64,000 nt of DNA, taken from Sialis fuliginosa (taxonomy: Eukaryota > Arthropoda > Insecta > Megaloptera > Sialidae). The stretch covers positions 14,828,701-14,892,700 of the forward strand of contig OY540816.1 in assembly GCA_961205875.1 (NCBI GenBank). The letters are read 5' to 3'. Shown here piece by piece: positions 61,231-64,000 of the stretch (its first letter is position 1; the number at the start of each line of letters is the position of its first letter). Under the pieces are notes generated by a model. That model saw only the letters and a list, made by a program, of their open reading frames with translations. It was not told the origin of the DNA and searched no databases. The position numbers and the translations under genes were made by a program.

Positions 61231-63049
61231 TTGAAATAAGTCAATACAGTAAAACCTCATCCGAATTAAACAATGATCCAGAGCAGTGAAGCAATCGATT
61301 GACCAAAAAGATAATAATATAAATGGCATCTTTTATGACATTATATATAGTAAGTGCATGTATGTTATGCATGTCAATGTCTATACAAAGTACCTGCATA
61401 CATAGGTACTAGGTAATACCTAAATAGATTATTTTGTATACCATACATGCAAATATTTGCTTTCCTGTTAACATTAAAGCGAATTTATTTATACTCTGTT
61501 TCATTTTTATTGGAAATTTAAAACTTGATCCAAATTTCTCTCTATAATTTAGTCCTAAACATCAAAAGAAGTTCTTTCTAATAATTAAAAAAATAAAAAA
61601 CATAAATAAGGGAGAAAAAGAGGTAAATATTGATACTAGAGGAAATTCTGATGGCTGATTGACATCCCTAGATATCGGATGTATTTGTATACACACGTTC
61701 GTGTGTTGGTACGTGTATGTGTGAAAGGGGACGGGGTACATCAACGTGATCGTGCACACCCACCCACCTCAATGCGAGCTTTTGTGATGTTTTGACAGTG
61801 TGTACGACGTTTGTCGACCCGATGTAACGAGGTATGTCTTTGATTGATCCATACAATTTTTTATCGATACATAGGTTGAATTCGGAAGACCTATACATGT
61901 GTTTGGATTAGATTTGAAGATTTACGAGTACTTAAGTTTTCATTCATTCTTAGATGATTGCTGCTTTCGACTATAACTAATTTTTTTTCCCACGGGAAGG
62001 CGATGAAACTAATCAGCTGTCATTTTCAAACGGATGCTGTTATTGAAAAAATGAAAATAGCATTGCAAAGAAGAAATATGCAGTTTTTAATGGGTATAAA
62101 TAAAATTTAATGAAATGTTTGTGCATCAATTTATTTTATTGATGAAAAATATGCTAAAATTGCTATAATTGCCCAAAAATGAAATGACGTAACGCATAAG
62201 TATAAATAAATAATGAGTTATAACCTTTTTAGTGTGGTTTCACACTTAACTTTATGTTTTCCGTATTTAATACGAAATCCCCTACGCCCTACAAGAACTC
62301 CTCTTTTCATCGCAATTTTTTTTAATAACTGCATTCATTTGACAGAAACAGTCTTTCCATGGAGTACCCTGTATATTACAGCACTTGATGATATGCATTT
62401 TGAAGAAAGAAAAACCAAAATAATAACTATAACCTGCTGAAGATTAAGAACATTAGAAATTAGATATTAAACTATTTCTATAATAACATATGTATGTCAT
62501 TAAGAGATTAAGGAATACAGAAGTATTTATATAATGTAAAAACAGTTTTAGTTCTCTGACTATGTATGTTACGTTATATTATATTAATCAACTTTATAAT
62601 GTTGTTAAACAAAAGCAAAGTCTGAAAGTAAACTGTGTAATCGTCATCTGCAGGAGTATGTAATTAAAGTAATGCACTATATAGTGTTTACTTTTAAGAA
62701 AAACGCAGACCATAACGAATACATATGAAATAAAAAGTTAGAAAGTAAGAGAGTTTTTTGATTGTATATTTTTTTAAATTAATTTTATGAAAATTAAAAC
62801 TGGAAGACTACTGAAAGTTTCGGAAAAAAAAACAGTGATAATAAAATAATTCACCTCGTTACTAATAAATAAAAATTGTGCTTGTCTTGAATAATACCCC
62901 AATGTTGAACATTTTTAAATTAAAAATATTTGTTGATATTTGTTTGATATATTAACAGCATCTGCATCTCTCTCTCACTTTTTGAACAGATGTTACACCA
63001 TTGTGTTAATACTGAATGCACTGTCCATTCTCTATGTCTATGGGTCCAT
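61231..63049. other. Non-coding, AT-rich
   Basis: No gene or paired repeat seen. Confidence 0.45.
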
Positions 63050-63128
63050 GATAATTACAAAAAAGTAGCCCACCAGTCACAAAAAAATATACTTTGCTTT
63101 AACGCGTTCAAGACTGGTGCCAGTACCT
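63050..63128 (+). mobile_element. AGGTACTGG family, deleted copy 4
   Basis: Ends actggtgccagtacct followed by TA. Its inner part (attacaaaaaagtagcccac) matches the subterminal region of the opposite end in copy 1, so it is a rearranged or heavily deleted copy. Confidence 0.65.
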
Positions 63129-64000
63129 TACATATTGATAAAAACCATCAAGTTTTTTTTATGAATATTTAAACCGTTAAGTCTGTACCAGGCAACAAAA
63201 AATGTGTGGAAAATAGTACATATTTCTTCTGAGCTATTTTTCTATGAAATATTATAAAAAAGCACGCAATTGCTACGACATAAATTTCGAGGATCACCAT
63301 CAATCGATATCCACCTTTTACAATTGATCTGTCAATTAAATTCTAATAATAACACATTACAATCTGTGTATAATTTTATATATTTTCCACATTGCTAATC
63401 ACGAACACCAACTTGTTGTTTCGTTTGATGCTACCCCCTTCCCCCCCACGCCCCTTTTACACCTCCACACTCCTGAGTGTACAAATAACACTAATTACTC
63501 GGTTTACATAAACACATAAATATGTAATCGCAAAACTTCGTCGTGAGTTGGGTTTTCGGGACTAATTCGCTATGAGTTTTAGTTCTCCAGCAAACATTGG
63601 TTTGGGGTTAATTTACAAATGTAAATACTCTTACGGTAAATGTGTGCATGTGTGTAAGTGTGAGGTGCAAGTGTGTGTGCGCAATTAAAATTAATTTTGT
63701 GTTTTGGGAAAATCTGGTTTGTCGTGGTGTATTTGAAAATTGAAATTTCTGTTTTGGGTTTTTGTATTTAATTTATGGTATTCCGTTTATTGGCCGTGGA
63801 GGAATACTGTGTTCTATAATTTGAAATGTGCAATAAAATGTATCTGTACCTAACCTACATAGAGATGGGATATAATGGAAATGATAACTAATTAAAATGG
63901 TTGGTAAGAGTTCAGCAATAAAAAGCATCGAATAGTTGAAAGTTCATTTTCATCTTTTATAAAAATATTAATTATTTTATGTTTTGTAATAAGAAAAAAA
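63129..64000. other. Non-coding
   Basis: Includes a C-rich patch near 63435 and a TG-rich stretch near 63640-63680. No gene. Confidence 0.45.

Noticed and set aside
1-64000. A new multi-gene defence, toxin or biosynthetic system
   Set aside because: Only one conserved gene is present; all other signals are repeats or unrecognised short frames, so nothing supports such a system.

Overview
The window looks like an insect (or other arthropod) nuclear contig: very AT-rich, almost empty of open frames, and crowded with small inverted-repeat DNA transposons flanked by TA or 8-bp target duplications. The single protein-coding gene I can recognise is MED20 (Mediator head-module subunit 20). It lies on the + strand as two coding exons (11327-11650 and 17383-17688) joined across a phase-0 intron of 5732 bp, and encodes 209 residues. 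A possible non-coding first exon lies near 9730-9868, and a polyadenylation signal lies at 17856. The species cannot be named from this sequence.

Layout. 1-9700: AT-rich non-coding DNA with a 517-bp TA-flanked TIR element (4346-4862), a broken mariner/IS630-type transposase fossil (about 7683-8307, minus strand) and a 286-bp MITE (8928-9213). 9700-17900: the MED20 locus, whose introns have taken up at least six repeats. 17900-23700: small MITEs and a Tc1-type deletion derivative. 23738-28009: a nested structure in which a hAT-type insertion with a perfect 8-bp duplication holds a 747-bp palindrome and a 2.77-kb foldback-like element. 28648-29346: a second hAT-type non-autonomous element. 29500-41700: mostly featureless DNA with a tRNA-like segment, a TIR element inside a Helitron-like repeat, and dispersed repeats. 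41788-42847: a MITE split by an 822-bp element that carries three 160-bp tandem units. 43000-64000: dispersed repeats, an internally deleted mariner (53391-54216), a 477-bp TIR element (56040-56516), Helitron-like termini, and two unexplained less AT-rich islands (56555-56830 and 60290-60620).

Functionally only MED20 is expected to act: with MED18 and MED8 it forms the movable jaw of the Mediator head that contacts RNA polymerase II. Everything else is best read as a record of cut-and-paste and rolling-circle transposition. I found no CRISPR, no operon, no biosynthetic cluster and no convincing new multi-gene system. The most unusual items are structural: the nested hAT/palindrome/foldback block, and the tandem-repeat-bearing element at 41888-42709.
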